A stretch of 64,000 nucleotides of DNA from JACMMS01 sp043758775 (GCA_043758775.1 JAYVMU010000010.1:1-64000); one strand, 5' to 3'; positions 9,234-20,600 are shown, numbered from the stretch's first letter. Notes: generated from the letters alone by a model not told the origin. Program-made: numbers and translations.

Positions 9234-12059
9234 TTAGCTGTTTAACATCGGTTTCAGATATTTTGCCGTATAGCTTATGGTTTTTTCTGCCACCAGTTCT
9301 GGTGTGCCTTCCGCAATTACCAAGCCACCACCATCACCACCTTCTGGCCCCATATCGATAATCCAGTCGGCGGTTTTAATTACATCAAGGTTATGCTCAA
9401 TAATCACAATGGTGTTGCCTGCGTCGCGTAAGCGATGAATCACGTCCAGTAATAATTGGATGTCAGCAAAGTGCAAGCCTGTAGTCGGCTCATCTAAAAT
9501 ATACAGCGTACGACCAGTGTCGCGTTTGCTTAACTCCAAAGCCAGTTTCACGCGCTGTGCTTCACCGCCAGATAGTGTCGTAGCTGATTGTCCAAGTGTA
9601 ATGTAGCCTAAACCCACATCTAGCAAGGTTTTTAGTTTACGTGCAATCACAGGTTGTGCACTAAAAAACTCATGCGCCTGTTCCACGGTCATGGCCAAGA
9701 TAGAATGTATATTTTTACCTTTGAAATTAATCTCCAGTGTTTCGCGGTTATAGCGCATACCTTTGCAAACGTCACATGGCACATAAACATCGGGTAAAAA
9801 GTGCATTTCTACACGCAAAACACCATCACCCTGACAAGCTTCACAGCGACCACCTTTTACGTTAAATGAGTATCTGCCTGGGCCATAGCCACGGGCGCGA
9901 CTTTCAGGTACGGCAGCGAATAAGTCGCGAATGGGGGTAAATAGCCCTGTGTAAGTTGCGGGGTTTGAGCGTGGCGTACGGCCAATCGGGCTTTGGTCAA
10001 CATCTACTACTTTGTCGAAAAACTCTAAACCATCAATATTAGCAAACGGTGCAGGTTCAGTAGAGCTACCATATAAATGATGAGCGACTGCACGGTATAA
10101 AGTGTCATTGATGAGCGTAGATTTGCCGCTGCCCGATACGCCAGTTACACAGGTGAGCAAACCCACAGGCAAGTTAAGCGTCACGTCTTTGAGGTTGTTG
10201 CCCGTAGCGGATGTCATTGTTAACCAGCGCGCTGGGTCAGGCTTAGTGCGGGCATGGTTATAGGTAATTTGTTTTTTGCCGCTAATATATTGCCCAGTGA
10301 GCGAGTTGGGGTTAGCTTCAATTTCTGCTGGCGTACCTTCGGCCACAATTTGGCCGCCATGTTCACCCGCACCCGGTCCAATATCAATCACATAGTCAGC
10401 CGCCATAATGGCATCTTGATCATGTTCTACTACAATGACGCTGTTGCCAATATCGCGCAAACGTTTGAGTGTATCTAACAAACGGTCGTTATCGCGTTGA
10501 TGCAGGCCGATTGATGGCTCATCCAGCACATACATCACGCCAGTTAAGCCGCTCCCAATTTGGCTAGCCAAGCGGATGCGTTGCGCCTCGCCACCTGATA
10601 ATGTTTCAGCAGAGCGTGACAGCGATAAATACTCCAACCCAACATTGGTTAGAAATTTCAGACGATTACTAATTTCTTTGACGATTTTGTCAGCAATAGC
10701 GAGTTTCGCGCCTTCTAACTGTAATGTTTCAAAAAAATGGAGCGCGACTTTTAACGGAACCTCACATACTTGGTGAATATTTTGATTACCCACTTTTACG
10801 TGACGCGCCTCACGGCGCAAGCGTGTACCACTACAATCTGGGCAAGTTTGACTATTGAGATATTTCGCCAGTTCTTCACGCACAGTGGTGGAATCAGTTT
10901 CGTGATAACGGCGTTGTAAGTTGTTTAAAATGCCTTCAAACGTGTGCGTTTTAGTGAAGAATACGCCACGTTCATTCAGATATTTAAATGCGATAGCTTC
11001 ACGACCACTGCCATTCAGCAGTAAGTCCTGTATAGTTTCTGGCAAAGTTTCAAACGGTGTTTCTAAATCAAACTTATAATGCTCACTCAAGCTAGACAGC
11101 ATTTGAAAGTAAAATTGATTGCGTTTGTCCCAACCCTTAATAGCACCGCTAGCGAGTGATAAATGTGGAAAAGCCACCACGCGTTTGGGGTCAAAAAAGC
11201 TCATGTTGCCCAAACCATCACATTTAGGGCAAGCACCCATCGGATTGTTGAAACTGAATAGGCGTGGCTCTAACTCGGCTAGTGAGTAATCACAAGCTGG
11301 GCAGGAGAATTTGGCAGAAAATAAATGTTCTTTGCCTGACTCCATCTCAACTGCAATCGCTTTACCTTCGGCTAAACGTAATGCTGTTTCAAAACTCTCG
11401 GCAAGTCGCTGCTTAATTTCAACGTTCACTTTAATACGGTCTACGACCACATCAACCGTATGTTTAGTCGTTTTAGCGAGCTTGGGCAGGGCGTCCATTT
11501 CATAAATTTCGCCGTCTACACGTAGCCGCACAAAGCCTTGTGATTTCAGTTCTTCAAATAAATCGACCTGTTCACCTTTGCGGTTTGCTACTACAGGCGC
11601 TAGAATCATGATTTTGGTATCTTCAGCCAGTTTCAATACGCCATCCACCATCTCAGTGACGGTTTGTGCTTGTAACTTGATATTGTGCTCCGGACATTCT
11701 GGATCGCCCGCACGTGCATAAAGCAAACGCAAATAATCGTGAATTTCTGTTACTGTACCAACTGTAGAACGTGGATTGTGTGATGTGGATTTTTGCTCGA
11801 TAGAAATGGCGGGTGATAAGCCCTCAATTAAATCAACATCAGGCTTATCCATACGCGCTAGAAACTGTCGTGCATAAGCAGAAAGAGATTCTACATACCG
11901 GCGTTGACCTTCTGCGTATAGTGTATCAAAAGCTAGCGACGATTTACCACTGCCGGATAAACCGGTAATGACGACCATTTTATTGCGTGGAATATCAAGC
12001 GAAATGTTCTTTAAATTGTGCGTTCTGGCACCGCGTACTTTTATATATTCCATCTTCAT
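9234..12059 (-). CDS. uvrA: excinuclease ABC subunit A
   Basis: A 941-residue UvrA, the damage-recognition ATPase of nucleotide excision repair. Two ABC modules are visible, with Walker A sequences TGLSGSGKSSL (32-42) and TGVSGSGKST in the second half, each followed by an LSGGEAQR signature. Two CxxC-type zinc modules are present (CPACDY...CPKC and CEACQGDG...CDVC). The protein could start at Met1 or Met3 (MEYIKVRGARTHNLKN is the usual beginning). It is divergent from yajR and convergent with mtgA. Confidence 0.98.
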   Translation of the reverse strand: MKMEYIKVRGARTHNLKNISLDIPRNKMVVITGLSGSGKSSLAFDTLYAEGQRRYVESLSAYARQFLARMDKPDVDLIEGLSPAISIEQKSTSHNPRSTVGTVTEIHDYLRLLYARAGDPECPEHNIKLQAQTVTEMVDGVLKLAEDTKIMILAPVVANRKGEQVDLFEELKSQGFVRLRVDGEIYEMDALPKLAKTTKHTVDVVVDRIKVNVEIKQRLAESFETALRLAEGKAIAVEMESGKEHLFSAKFSCPACDYSLAELEPRLFSFNNPMGACPKCDGLGNMSFFDPKRVVAFPHLSLASGAIKGWDKRNQFYFQMLSSLSEHYKFDLETPFETLPETIQDLLLNGSGREAIAFKYLNERGVFFTKTHTFEGILNNLQRRYHETDSTTVREELAKYLNSQTCPDCSGTRLRREARHVKVGNQNIHQVCEVPLKVALHFFETLQLEGAKLAIADKIVKEISNRLKFLTNVGLEYLSLSRSAETLSGGEAQRIRLASQIGSGLTGVMYVLDEPSIGLHQRDNDRLLDTLKRLRDIGNSVIVVEHDQDAIMAADYVIDIGPGAGEHGGQIVAEGTPAEIEANPNSLTGQYISGKKQITYNHARTKPDPARWLTMTSATGNNLKDVTLNLPVGLLTCVTGVSGSGKSTLINDTLYRAVAHHLYGSSTEPAPFANIDGLEFFDKVVDVDQSPIGRTPRSNPATYTGLFTPIRDLFAAVPESRARGYGPGRYSFNVKGGRCEACQGDGVLRVEMHFLPDVYVPCDVCKGMRYNRETLEINFKGKNIHSILAMTVEQAHEFFSAQPVIARKLKTLLDVGLGYITLGQSATTLSGGEAQRVKLALELSKRDTGRTLYILDEPTTGLHFADIQLLLDVIHRLRDAGNTIVIIEHNLDVIKTADWIIDMGPEGGDGGGLVIAEGTPELVAEKTISYTAKYLKPMLNS

Positions 12060-12140
12060 TCACGTAATTGAGAGCAACCTGCTAATATACTCAATTTTAA
12101 GCTTAATGCTCAATTTATTTCATAAAAATTATTTAACACG

Positions 12141-13574
12141 ATGACCTCAACTCGTAATCCTAATTCAACAACTCCCAGTATATCGTCACGTATGTCAGCA
12201 CTGGAAATGCGCGCTAGCTTGAGTTTAGCCTCTATTTATGGCTTACGCATGCTAGGCATGTTTTTGATTCTGCCGATTTTTGCGATTTATGCATCTACAC
12301 TGCCTAGCCACCCCAGTAGCACGATGATAGGCTGGGCACTGGGTGCATATGGCCTAACGCAGGCGATTTTCCAATTACCTTTTGGCATAGCATCAGACAA
12401 GTTTGGCCGTAAAAAGGTTATTTATTTTGGCTTGATTATTTTTGCCATCGGTAGCTTTATCGCAGCTTACGCCACCAGTATTGAAATGATTATTGTGGGT
12501 CGTGCTATTCAAGGAGCGGGTGCGGTTTCTGCCGCGGTAACGGCTTTGGTAGCAGACTTAACCTCTGATGAACACCGTACTAAAGCCATGGCGATGATAG
12601 GCGGCACCATTGGCATTACCTTTGCCGTATCGCTTGTTGCTGGCCCAGCACTGAATCAGTGGATAGGTGTGCCAGGCATTTTTTTGATGACTGGTATTTT
12701 GACCATACTCGCTATGCTGGTGATCAAGTTTATCGTGCCAAATCCAACCATTAGCAGCTTTCATTCGGATGCTGAGGCTTCCAAGGCTAATCTTAAAGAA
12801 GTTATTAAGAATACGCAGCTATTGCGTTTAAATTTTGGTATTTTTGCGCTACATGCAGCACAGATGGCGTTATTTATTGTGGTGCCATTTGCGCTAAAAG
12901 AGATTCCTGGATGGGATGTGAATCAGCATTGGAAAATTTATTTACCCGTGTTGGTTATTTCTTTCATACTCATGGTGCCAGCCATTATTTACGCTGAAAA
13001 ACGCTCAAAAATGAAGCAGGTATTTGTTTCTGCAATTGCCATGATGGTCGTGGCGCAATTACTTTTTGCTGCTTTTATACACTCATTTTGGGGCATCGTA
13101 TTTTCGCTGACGGCATATTTTGTCGCGTTTAATACATTGGAAGCGAGTTTGCCAAGCATTATCAGTAAAATCGCGCCAGCGGCTACAAAAGGCACTGCGA
13201 TTGGTGTGTATAATACTTGTCAATCATTAGGTGTGTTTGTCGGTGGTGTAGTGGGTGGGTATTTAGCACATCACTATGATGATTCTGCTGTCTTTATCTT
13301 TTGTAGCGTGTTAATGGGCATATGGCTATTGTTTGCGCTCAGCATGCAAGCACCCATGGCGGTCAAAACTAAAATGTACCATATACAAGATAAAGTCTTG
13401 CTAGGTGCTTTATTAGCCAGTGAGGTAAAAGCACGGGAACTAGCAGATAAGTTACTGAAAGTAGTTGGTGTGCACGAAGCTACCGTATTTGCAAATGAAG
13501 CAAAAATTGTACTGAAAATAGATAATCAGCGCGAATGGGATGACCAGGCCGTGCAACAGCTCATAGGAGGATAG
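12141..13574 (+). CDS. YajR-like major facilitator transporter with C-terminal ferredoxin-like domain
   Basis: A 477-residue inner-membrane carrier with 12 predicted helices and the MFS loop 2-3 motif GIASDKFGRKKVI near residue 93. After the last helix there is a soluble tail of about 75 residues ending in LKVVGVHEATVFANEAKIVLKI, which resembles the YAM (ferredoxin-like) domain of E. coli YajR. That supports a YajR-type proton-driven exporter; the substrate is unknown. It lies divergently from uvrA, and ssb begins three bases after its stop, a layout seen in other betaproteobacteria. Confidence 0.85.
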   Translation: MTSTRNPNSTTPSISSRMSALEMRASLSLASIYGLRMLGMFLILPIFAIYASTLPSHPSSTMIGWALGAYGLTQAIFQLPFGIASDKFGRKKVIYFGLIIFAIGSFIAAYATSIEMIIVGRAIQGAGAVSAAVTALVADLTSDEHRTKAMAMIGGTIGITFAVSLVAGPALNQWIGVPGIFLMTGILTILAMLVIKFIVPNPTISSFHSDAEASKANLKEVIKNTQLLRLNFGIFALHAAQMALFIVVPFALKEIPGWDVNQHWKIYLPVLVISFILMVPAIIYAEKRSKMKQVFVSAIAMMVVAQLLFAAFIHSFWGIVFSLTAYFVAFNTLEASLPSIISKIAPAATKGTAIGVYNTCQSLGVFVGGVVGGYLAHHYDDSAVFIFCSVLMGIWLLFALSMQAPMAVKTKMYHIQDKVLLGALLASEVKARELADKLLKVVGVHEATVFANEAKIVLKIDNQREWDDQAVQQLIGG

Positions 13575-13577
13575 GTA

Positions 13578-14102
13578 ATGGCATCAGTCAATAAAGTTAT
13601 TTTAGTCGGCAATTTAGGGCGTGACCCAGAGATGCGCTTTATGCCTAACGGTGAGGCTGTTTGTAACTTCAGCATTGCGACTACCGACAATTGGAAAGAT
13701 AAGGCAGGCGTGAAGCAAGAACGTACTGAATGGCACAATATTGTCATGTACCGCAAACTAGCTGAAATCGCAGGTGAGTATCTTAAAAAAGGCTCAAGTG
13801 TTTATATAGAAGGTCGCTTACAAACGCGCAAATGGCAAACTAAAGAGGGTCAAGACCGCTACACAACAGAAATTATTTCTGACCAGATGCAAATGCTGGG
13901 TGGCCGTACTGGCGCCGGTGGCTCAAGCGCCAGCTATGATGGAGGCGATATGGATCAAAGCCGCGGCGGACAAGATAATTACAATCAAGCGCCTGCCCGA
14001 CAGCCAGCAGCGACCAATCAATCTGCCGCAAAGTCAGCCCCGGCTAGCTCAAGTGCTGGCGGCTCAGGTTTCGATGATTTTGAGGATGACATTCCATTTT
14101 AG
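13578..14102 (+). CDS. ssb: single-stranded DNA-binding protein
   Basis: A 174-residue SSB. The N-terminal OB fold (about 1-110) begins MASVNKVILVGNLGRDPE, followed by a Gly/Ser/Gln-rich disordered linker. The acidic tip DFEDDIPF is the conserved protein-interaction tail that recruits repair and replication partners. AGGAGG just before the ATG fixes the start. It is coupled to the MFS gene upstream and closed by a strong terminator. Confidence 0.98.
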   Translation: MASVNKVILVGNLGRDPEMRFMPNGEAVCNFSIATTDNWKDKAGVKQERTEWHNIVMYRKLAEIAGEYLKKGSSVYIEGRLQTRKWQTKEGQDRYTTEIISDQMQMLGGRTGAGGSSASYDGGDMDQSRGGQDNYNQAPARQPAATNQSAAKSAPASSSAGGSGFDDFEDDIPF

Positions 14103-14127
14103 GACCTACCTATAATGCTAGTGTAAA

Positions 14128-14165
14128 CAAACCCCATTAACCTAATAAGTTAATGGGGTTTTTCT
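14128..14165 (+). terminator. Rho-independent terminator of yajR-ssb
   Basis: A 12-bp stem (AACCCCATTAAC with GTTAATGGGGTT) and a short loop are followed by TTTTTC, 26 bases after the ssb stop. Confidence 0.92.
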
Positions 14166-14326
14166 TTATTTACACTTGAATTTCTGTAAAGACTTCATCG
14201 TTTCAAGTATAACCACTACTGCATATTAAATTCTTGAGTCAAACATTTCTAAGGCTACTATCAAGAGTATCTGAACCAATCAGGACAAAATCATGTCCAT
14301 TGAGTAAATAACAACTGAAAGTCCAG

Positions 14327-16657
14327 ATGAAAGCCCCTCAGGCAGCATTCTCTCACCCTACTTGGTCACATGCAGGTAAGGATATGGTGGGGACCAGCTT
14401 GGGATTTTCAAGACTGTGGTTCACCGTTGCTGAGGGGATTGTGACGGAAGTTTACTATCCACGCATAGACATCCCTCAAATCAAAGATTTAGGTTTTATC
14501 ATCGCAGACGATCAGGGGTTTTGGGTTGAACTGCGTCAACTCCGAGACTATGAAGTAAGCCAGCCCAATCCTGCGGTGCCCGAAGTTACAGTTGTTCATC
14601 ATCATCCGCGCTTTACTTTTACCCTCCAAATTTGCCCTTCGCAAAACCGCGATACGCTTCTTTTATGCTATCGGCTGGAGGGCGATGCGGGTCTAAAACC
14701 ATATGCGCTTCTGGCAGCAAGGCTTGGAGGAGATGCTGAAAATAATCAGGCCTCTGTTGGCAATTATAACGGCCGTACTATCTTATGGGCTGAGCAGGGA
14801 CCTTTTGGGTTAGCGTTAGCGGCAGTTGCGCAAGATGGTTCCGACGCTTGGCAGCGTTGTTCTGTCGGTTGCCTTGAAGCGAGTGATGGCTGGCAAGATT
14901 TTCACCAAAATGGACGTATGACGTGGGAGTATGACACCGCAGGGCCTGCAGCGGTTTCTCTGATGGGAGAGTTGCCAAATCAAGCTACGCTTTCCCTAGG
15001 TCTGAGTACGAGCCAGGAGGCGGCAGCTACGCTTGCTGTTGCTAGCCTTATGGAAGATTTTTCTACGGCTTGGGACGCTCAATGCCAACTTTGGGAATCT
15101 TGGATGCAAAAGTTTAAGTTTCCCAAGTTATCTAACCATCTTCACGAGATGCTTTTGAAATCAAGTATGGTGCTTAAAGTTCACCAAGATCGAACCTTCG
15201 CTGGCGCAGCGGTGGCAAGCCTAGCTGTGCCTTGGGGAGAAAGTAGCCAGACTCGTGGCGGCTATCATCTAGTGTGGTGTCGTGATTTAGTAGAGACTGC
15301 GGGCGCACTTGTAGCAATAGGAGCATTTGATGATGCCAGAGATGTGCTGCGTTATCTAATTGCTACACAACAGGAAGATGGACACTGGCTACAAAATCAG
15401 TGGCTTGGCGGTGCTCCATTCTGGCAAGGAATTCAACTTGATGAAACTGCCTTTCCAGTTCTTTTGGCTTCTGCTTTGCAAAGTCATGATGCTTTAGATG
15501 GAATTCCAGTCACAGACATGGTGCGGCGTGCACTTTCCTTTACCGCACGTGAAGGCCCTAGTACGGGCCAGGATAGGTGGGAAGAGGATGCTGGTATTAA
15601 TACCTTTACGATTGCCACCGCCATCGCTGCATTGGTTGAGGGTAGCACATTCCTCGATGGGACGGAAAAAGAGGTTTCCCTACTTCTTGCTGACAATTGG
15701 AACGCTCATCTTGATGATTGGACTGTTGCAAAGGATACTCCACTGGCGCGGCGCGTTGGAGTGAAGGGGTATTACATTCGCACTGCTCCAGCAGATGTGT
15801 TGGTGCATGACGGCGCCCAGTCAGAGCATATATTAATTAAAAACAGAGCCTGCGACCCAGATTTGCCAGCCGATGAACAAATCGGAACAGACTTTTTGCA
15901 GTTGGTACGTTACGGGTTGCGCAAGCCAGATGCCCCCTACATTATTGATAGCCTAAAAGTAGTGGACCAACTGCTTAAAACGGATACTCCTAATGGTCCT
16001 GTCTGGCACAGGTATAACGGAGATGGCTATGGCGAGCACAATGATGGAAGTGCTTTTGATGGTACCGGACGCGGGCGTGGCTGGCCTCTACTGACAGGAG
16101 AGCGTGGGCACTATGCGCTCCTGGCAGGCGAAGATTCCTTACCTTATCTCGAAGCCATGGCAGCTATGACCAGTTCTACAGGGCTTCTGCCAGAACAAGT
16201 ATGGGACTGGAGCCCTATTCCAGAGCACCATCTTGAGCCAGGCAAGCCAAGTGGCTCGGCTATGCCATTGGTTTGGGCGCATGCTGAGTTTATCAAGCTG
16301 TGTTTCAGTCGCGCACTGGGTTATCCAGTAGATCGACCTGTAGCCACTTGGAAGCGCTACCAAGGAGTAAGTCCTAAGCTTTCTCATAGCGTTTGGGGGC
16401 CACGTTATCGTCCCCAACGAATGCGGTCTGGCAATCAATTTTCTCTCGCACTTAGAGCTTCGGCCAGCGTGCATTGGGGTATCAATGGATGGAAAGATGT
16501 TAAGGATAGTAATACCCAAGATACAGGCCTTGGCGTGCATATAGTCGAACTTCCGCTTAGTGACCTCAAAGTTGGTGAAACCTTCCAATTCACCTTTTAC
16601 TGGCTAAACCAGAAAACATGGGAAGGCCAGAATTACGAAGTGCAGATTATTGAATAG
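14327..16657 (+). CDS. GH15 glucoamylase / glucodextranase-like enzyme
   Basis: A 776-residue glycoside hydrolase. The N-terminal about 270 residues are the beta-sandwich (glucodextranase N) domain found in bacterial glucoamylases; the remainder is an (alpha/alpha)6 GH15 barrel. Acidic motifs typical of the active site are WEEDAGINTF (from residue 418) and WPLLTGERGHY with Glu592. It should release glucose from alpha-glucan ends. No signal peptide is present, so it probably acts on intracellular glycogen or maltodextrins. No strong Shine-Dalgarno precedes the ATG. A sugar-dehydrogenase-like SDR follows 15 bases later. The third-position base use looks richer in GC than neighbouring genes, hinting at acquisition. 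Confidence 0.88.
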   Translation: MKAPQAAFSHPTWSHAGKDMVGTSLGFSRLWFTVAEGIVTEVYYPRIDIPQIKDLGFIIADDQGFWVELRQLRDYEVSQPNPAVPEVTVVHHHPRFTFTLQICPSQNRDTLLLCYRLEGDAGLKPYALLAARLGGDAENNQASVGNYNGRTILWAEQGPFGLALAAVAQDGSDAWQRCSVGCLEASDGWQDFHQNGRMTWEYDTAGPAAVSLMGELPNQATLSLGLSTSQEAAATLAVASLMEDFSTAWDAQCQLWESWMQKFKFPKLSNHLHEMLLKSSMVLKVHQDRTFAGAAVASLAVPWGESSQTRGGYHLVWCRDLVETAGALVAIGAFDDARDVLRYLIATQQEDGHWLQNQWLGGAPFWQGIQLDETAFPVLLASALQSHDALDGIPVTDMVRRALSFTAREGPSTGQDRWEEDAGINTFTIATAIAALVEGSTFLDGTEKEVSLLLADNWNAHLDDWTVAKDTPLARRVGVKGYYIRTAPADVLVHDGAQSEHILIKNRACDPDLPADEQIGTDFLQLVRYGLRKPDAPYIIDSLKVVDQLLKTDTPNGPVWHRYNGDGYGEHNDGSAFDGTGRGRGWPLLTGERGHYALLAGEDSLPYLEAMAAMTSSTGLLPEQVWDWSPIPEHHLEPGKPSGSAMPLVWAHAEFIKLCFSRALGYPVDRPVATWKRYQGVSPKLSHSVWGPRYRPQRMRSGNQFSLALRASASVHWGINGWKDVKDSNTQDTGLGVHIVELPLSDLKVGETFQFTFYWLNQKTWEGQNYEVQIIE

Positions 16658-16672
16658 GAAAAAGGAAATATT

Positions 16673-17461
16673 GTGATTCCAATTAATCTTCAAGGCCGCA
16701 AGGCGCTTATCACAGGTGGTGACTCTGGCTTGGGTGCAGCGACAGCGAAATCGCTTGCACAAGCAGGTGCGGATGTTGCGATTACTTATCGTTACCAAGC
16801 CGGTGCTGCAGAGGAGGTAGTTACAGTAGCGAAGTCTTTCGGCGTAAAAGCGTATGCCTTCCAGCTAGATAATGTCTCGAAAAAAGAAGATGTGGATGCG
16901 TTATTTCAACAAGTGGATAAAGATCTTGGCGGCCTAGATATTCTGGTTAACAACGCTGGCACCGATGGCACGCGTGCTCTTTGCGTGGATAGCGACATCA
17001 CGGCTTGGCGCCAGGTCATCGAGATTGACCTGTTCGGCCCCTATTATTGTGCACGAGAAGCTGTAGCGCGAATGAGTAAGCAGGGTCGCGGCGTTATTAT
17101 TAACATAAGTTCAGTTCATGAGTTTATCCCTTGGGCTGGATACAGTGCCTATACAAGTGCAAAAGCGGGGCTCAGTATGTTCAGCAAGACATTAGCGCAA
17201 GAGGTGGCGTCTGTGGGCGTTCGTGTCATCGCAATTGCGCCTGGAGCAATTAAAACCCCAATTAATGCCAACGTTTGGCAAGACCCCAAGGGGCTAGCTG
17301 ACCTCGATGAAAAGATTCCCATGGGGCGAGTAGGCGAGCCTGACGAGGTTGGTCATACAATCGCCTTTTTATGCAGTGATCTCGCCAGCTATATTACTGG
17401 AATTACAGTTGCTGTTGATGGTGGCATGCTACTTTACCCAGATTTTCGCCAAGGTGGTTAA
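16673..17461 (+). CDS. short-chain dehydrogenase/reductase, glucose 1-dehydrogenase-like
   Basis: A 262-residue classical SDR. The nucleotide-binding loop is TGGDSGLGAA (14-23), NNAG is at 93-96, and the catalytic set is Ser147, Tyr160 and Lys164. The stretch SSVHEFIPW around the catalytic Ser resembles bacillary glucose 1-dehydrogenases (SSVHEVIPW), which supports oxidation of glucose to gluconolactone with NAD(P). The start is a GTG with AGGAAAAAGGAA upstream. It follows the glucoamylase by 15 bases, so the pair could convert stored glucan to gluconate; that coupling is inference. Confidence 0.83.
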   Translation: MIPINLQGRKALITGGDSGLGAATAKSLAQAGADVAITYRYQAGAAEEVVTVAKSFGVKAYAFQLDNVSKKEDVDALFQQVDKDLGGLDILVNNAGTDGTRALCVDSDITAWRQVIEIDLFGPYYCAREAVARMSKQGRGVIINISSVHEFIPWAGYSAYTSAKAGLSMFSKTLAQEVASVGVRVIAIAPGAIKTPINANVWQDPKGLADLDEKIPMGRVGEPDEVGHTIAFLCSDLASYITGITVAVDGGMLLYPDFRQGG

Positions 17462-17569
17462 TTTGTGAATATTTAGCGAATGCTGGCGCTTGCTAGGCAA
17501 GCATTTCTTACATTCTCAAGGGGTTAGTTGAGTTTGATTCTGACTGACACCCTATAACACCCATTATCA

Positions 17570-17607
17570 CAGCCAGATAATCTTTTGGCTATTCGGCTGT
17601 ATTTTTA
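17570..17607 (+). terminator. possible terminator after the glucoamylase-SDR pair
   Basis: ACAGCC (17570-17575) can pair with GGCTGT (17596-17601), with an internal AGCCA/TGGCT alternative, and TATTTTT follows. The stem is short and has competing folds. A second small hairpin (GCTTGC/GCAAGC, about 17489-17503) lies closer to the SDR stop. Confidence 0.4.
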
Positions 17608-17687
17608 GGTACTGGTTGATTAAGCGCTAAGCTATTATACTTTCTAATCTGTTTGATTAACTCAGATGAGCAAGTGCGTGGTAGGGA

Positions 17688-20600
17688 ATGATAGTGAATC
17701 AAAAATTTAAAAAAATACTGCAATTCAAAAATTGCCATTTCGTAAAGCCATTCAAAATAGCGATAGGCTTATTTATCGCTTATCTTTTGCTTGCCTATTT
17801 TGCGGTAAATCCAATTGCTAAACGTGTTCTACCGTGGGTGGCAGAACACAATCTCGCTAGTCGCATGACGGTGGGTCAAGTGAAGTTTGATCCATTTGGC
17901 CTCGTTCTCACCGTAGATAATTTGCGCCTCACCAAGCCGAATGGCGCGCCACTAGCTGGCTTTAAACATTTGGCGGTTAACCTTGAGGCCTCAGGCGTCT
18001 TTCATTTGGCTTGGCGTTTAAAAGATATCCATCTGACTGCGCCAGAAGTGATGGTGGATATTGCACCTGATGGTACTTTGAATTGGGCTGATTTAATCGC
18101 CAGATTAAACAAAGATAAAAAGCCGGATGACACACAGATGACGCGTGTGTTGATAGACCATCTCTTGATTGAAGGTGGTGATATTCAATATACGGAGCGC
18201 AATCGTCCAACGCCATTCCAGGCTGTATTTGAGCCGCTTGGACTTGAGCTTGAGGGGCTTTCTACCTTGCCTGAAGATAGAGGAGACTACCTGATTTCTG
18301 CCCAGCTACCTGAGCAGGGCGGTACTATAAAATGGAAAGGCAGTCTCGCGCTTAATCCTATTGCTTCTACAGGCTCAGTGGACATTAAGGGCGTGCATCT
18401 TGCAAAAATGATGCAAGTGCTGAAACAACAGGCATTGCCATTCACATTAACGACTGGCGATTTGCAAACCAGTTTTGGCTACAAATTTGCCATGGTCAAA
18501 GCACCTGTAAAGCAGCCGGCGCCAACTGATTCTGCGCAGCTAGCGCTTCCACCAGTACCAGAAGTCCGACTCGAAAACTTGGCAGTCCGACTTTCAAATC
18601 TGGCGGCTAACTTGCAAGGCGATGCACAACTGGCGCTGGATGACTTGCAGGTAAAGCTACCCGCGCTGGATTTTTCCATGTTCAATGGCGCTCAGTTTAA
18701 GTTTGCAGGGCTGGATATTGCCGCACAGCAGCTTATCTTAACGCAAGGTAAAGAGCGACTTTTTAAACTGCATGAAGCTGCTGTTAATGGGGTTGATTTT
18801 GATTTGGCTGCCAACCAGTTAAAAGTAGGTGAAATTGCCTTGCAGGCAGGTGAAGTAAACGCCACACGAGCTAAAGATGGCAGTATCAACTGGCAACAAC
18901 TTTTACCAGCCAATACTCAGGCTGCGCCAGATGAAGCCGCAAACAATCAGTCTGATATCAAGCCAGAGAAAAAGCCGCTTAACTTTGATCTTGCCAGTTT
19001 CAAATTAGAACACTGGCAAGCGGCTGTTCATGACCAAAGCTTCGTGCATCCGCTGGATACTGTGATTAAAGACATTAATCTCAATCTGACAGCGACTAAT
19101 GCCGATGGTGGAGTTATCCTGCAGCAGACTGGCGCTGAGCTTGGTGGAATTAGTGTGCAATCTGCGCTCTATCCACAAGCTCTTGCTAGTCTTGACAAAA
19201 TCAGCCTGCAGAATGGCGTGGTCAATCTCAAAGATAGCAGTGTGAACTTGCCTGAGCTCGTTATTTCTGGCTTGCAAACACAGGTGCTGCGTGAAGCGAA
19301 TAAATCAATCAACTGGCAAACGGCGTTAGAGCAGGTTGCCAGTACACAATCAGTTAGTCCTGTTAAATCCAAAGCATTTTATGCATCTGGTTGGAAAGTT
19401 TCATTGGCTAAGCTTGCTTTGCAAAAAAGTGGGGTGCATATTGAAGATAAAACTACGTCTAGCCCAGTTGTGCTGGATATACAAAATGCCTTATTTGAGT
19501 TGAGTGATGCGTCGCTGGATTTGGCTAAGCCTATGCCAGTCAAAGCCAAATTCCAAGTTAAGCAGGGCGGTCAATTTGATATGAATGGTAAAGTGGCGCT
19601 GATGCCATTTAAGGCCGATGTTCAAATCAAGCTGGATGCGCTTTCGCTCAAGCCATTTTCGCCCTACATCACTCAGGTGGCTTATCTAAAATTAAAGGAT
19701 GGCCAGGCTAATGTAAACGGCAAGCTTGTAATGAAAGCTGGACAATCTGTCACAGGTCAGTTTGTTGGTGGATTCAGTATTAATCAGCTTGCACTTAATG
19801 AAGAGCCAGATGACGCATTGTTTCTTGGATGGAAATCTGTTTCTAGTACATCACTTAAATTAGCCTTTGCACCGAATCAACTGCATATGGATGGATTGCG
19901 CATAGAGCAAGCGACAGGCAAATTTATTATCTTTGAAGATAAAACGCTGAACGTGAAGCGCATATTGCGTACGTCAGCTACAGCGAGCGCATCAACTGCT
20001 ACAAATCAGGTAAACCCATCAACAGCGTCTGCTCAGCCTGCTGACACAGGTGCTGCAGAAACTTTTCCTGTGTCTATTGACCGAGTCAGCATTGATAATG
20101 CCGAACTAGAGTTTGCTGACCTCTCGCTTAAGCCGCAGTTTGGTACACACATCAATACGCTGACTGGCGTGATTAATGGGCTTTCCAGCAACCCCAGCAC
20201 GACTGCGCAAGTTGAGCTGGATGGCAAGGTGGATGAGTTTGGCTCTGCACGGGTTCGCGGCTCGGTACAACCATTCCGCGCTACAGACTTTACCGATCTG
20301 AAGCTTAGTTTTCGCAATCTTGAGATGAATCGTCTGACACCGTATTCAGGTAAATTTGCTGGTCGAAAAATTGATTCCGGCAAACTGTCCGTAGATCTCG
20401 AATACAAAATCAAACAGCGCCAATTGACAGGCGAAAACAAATTTGTCATTAATAAATTAAAACTAGGTGAGCGTGTTGATAGCCCTGATGCAATGCATCT
20501 ACCGCTTGATCTGGCAATTGCATTGCTGGAAGATAGCGATGGGCTGATTGACCTTGATTTGCCGATTTCTGGCAGTCTGGATGACCCACAGTTTAGTTAC

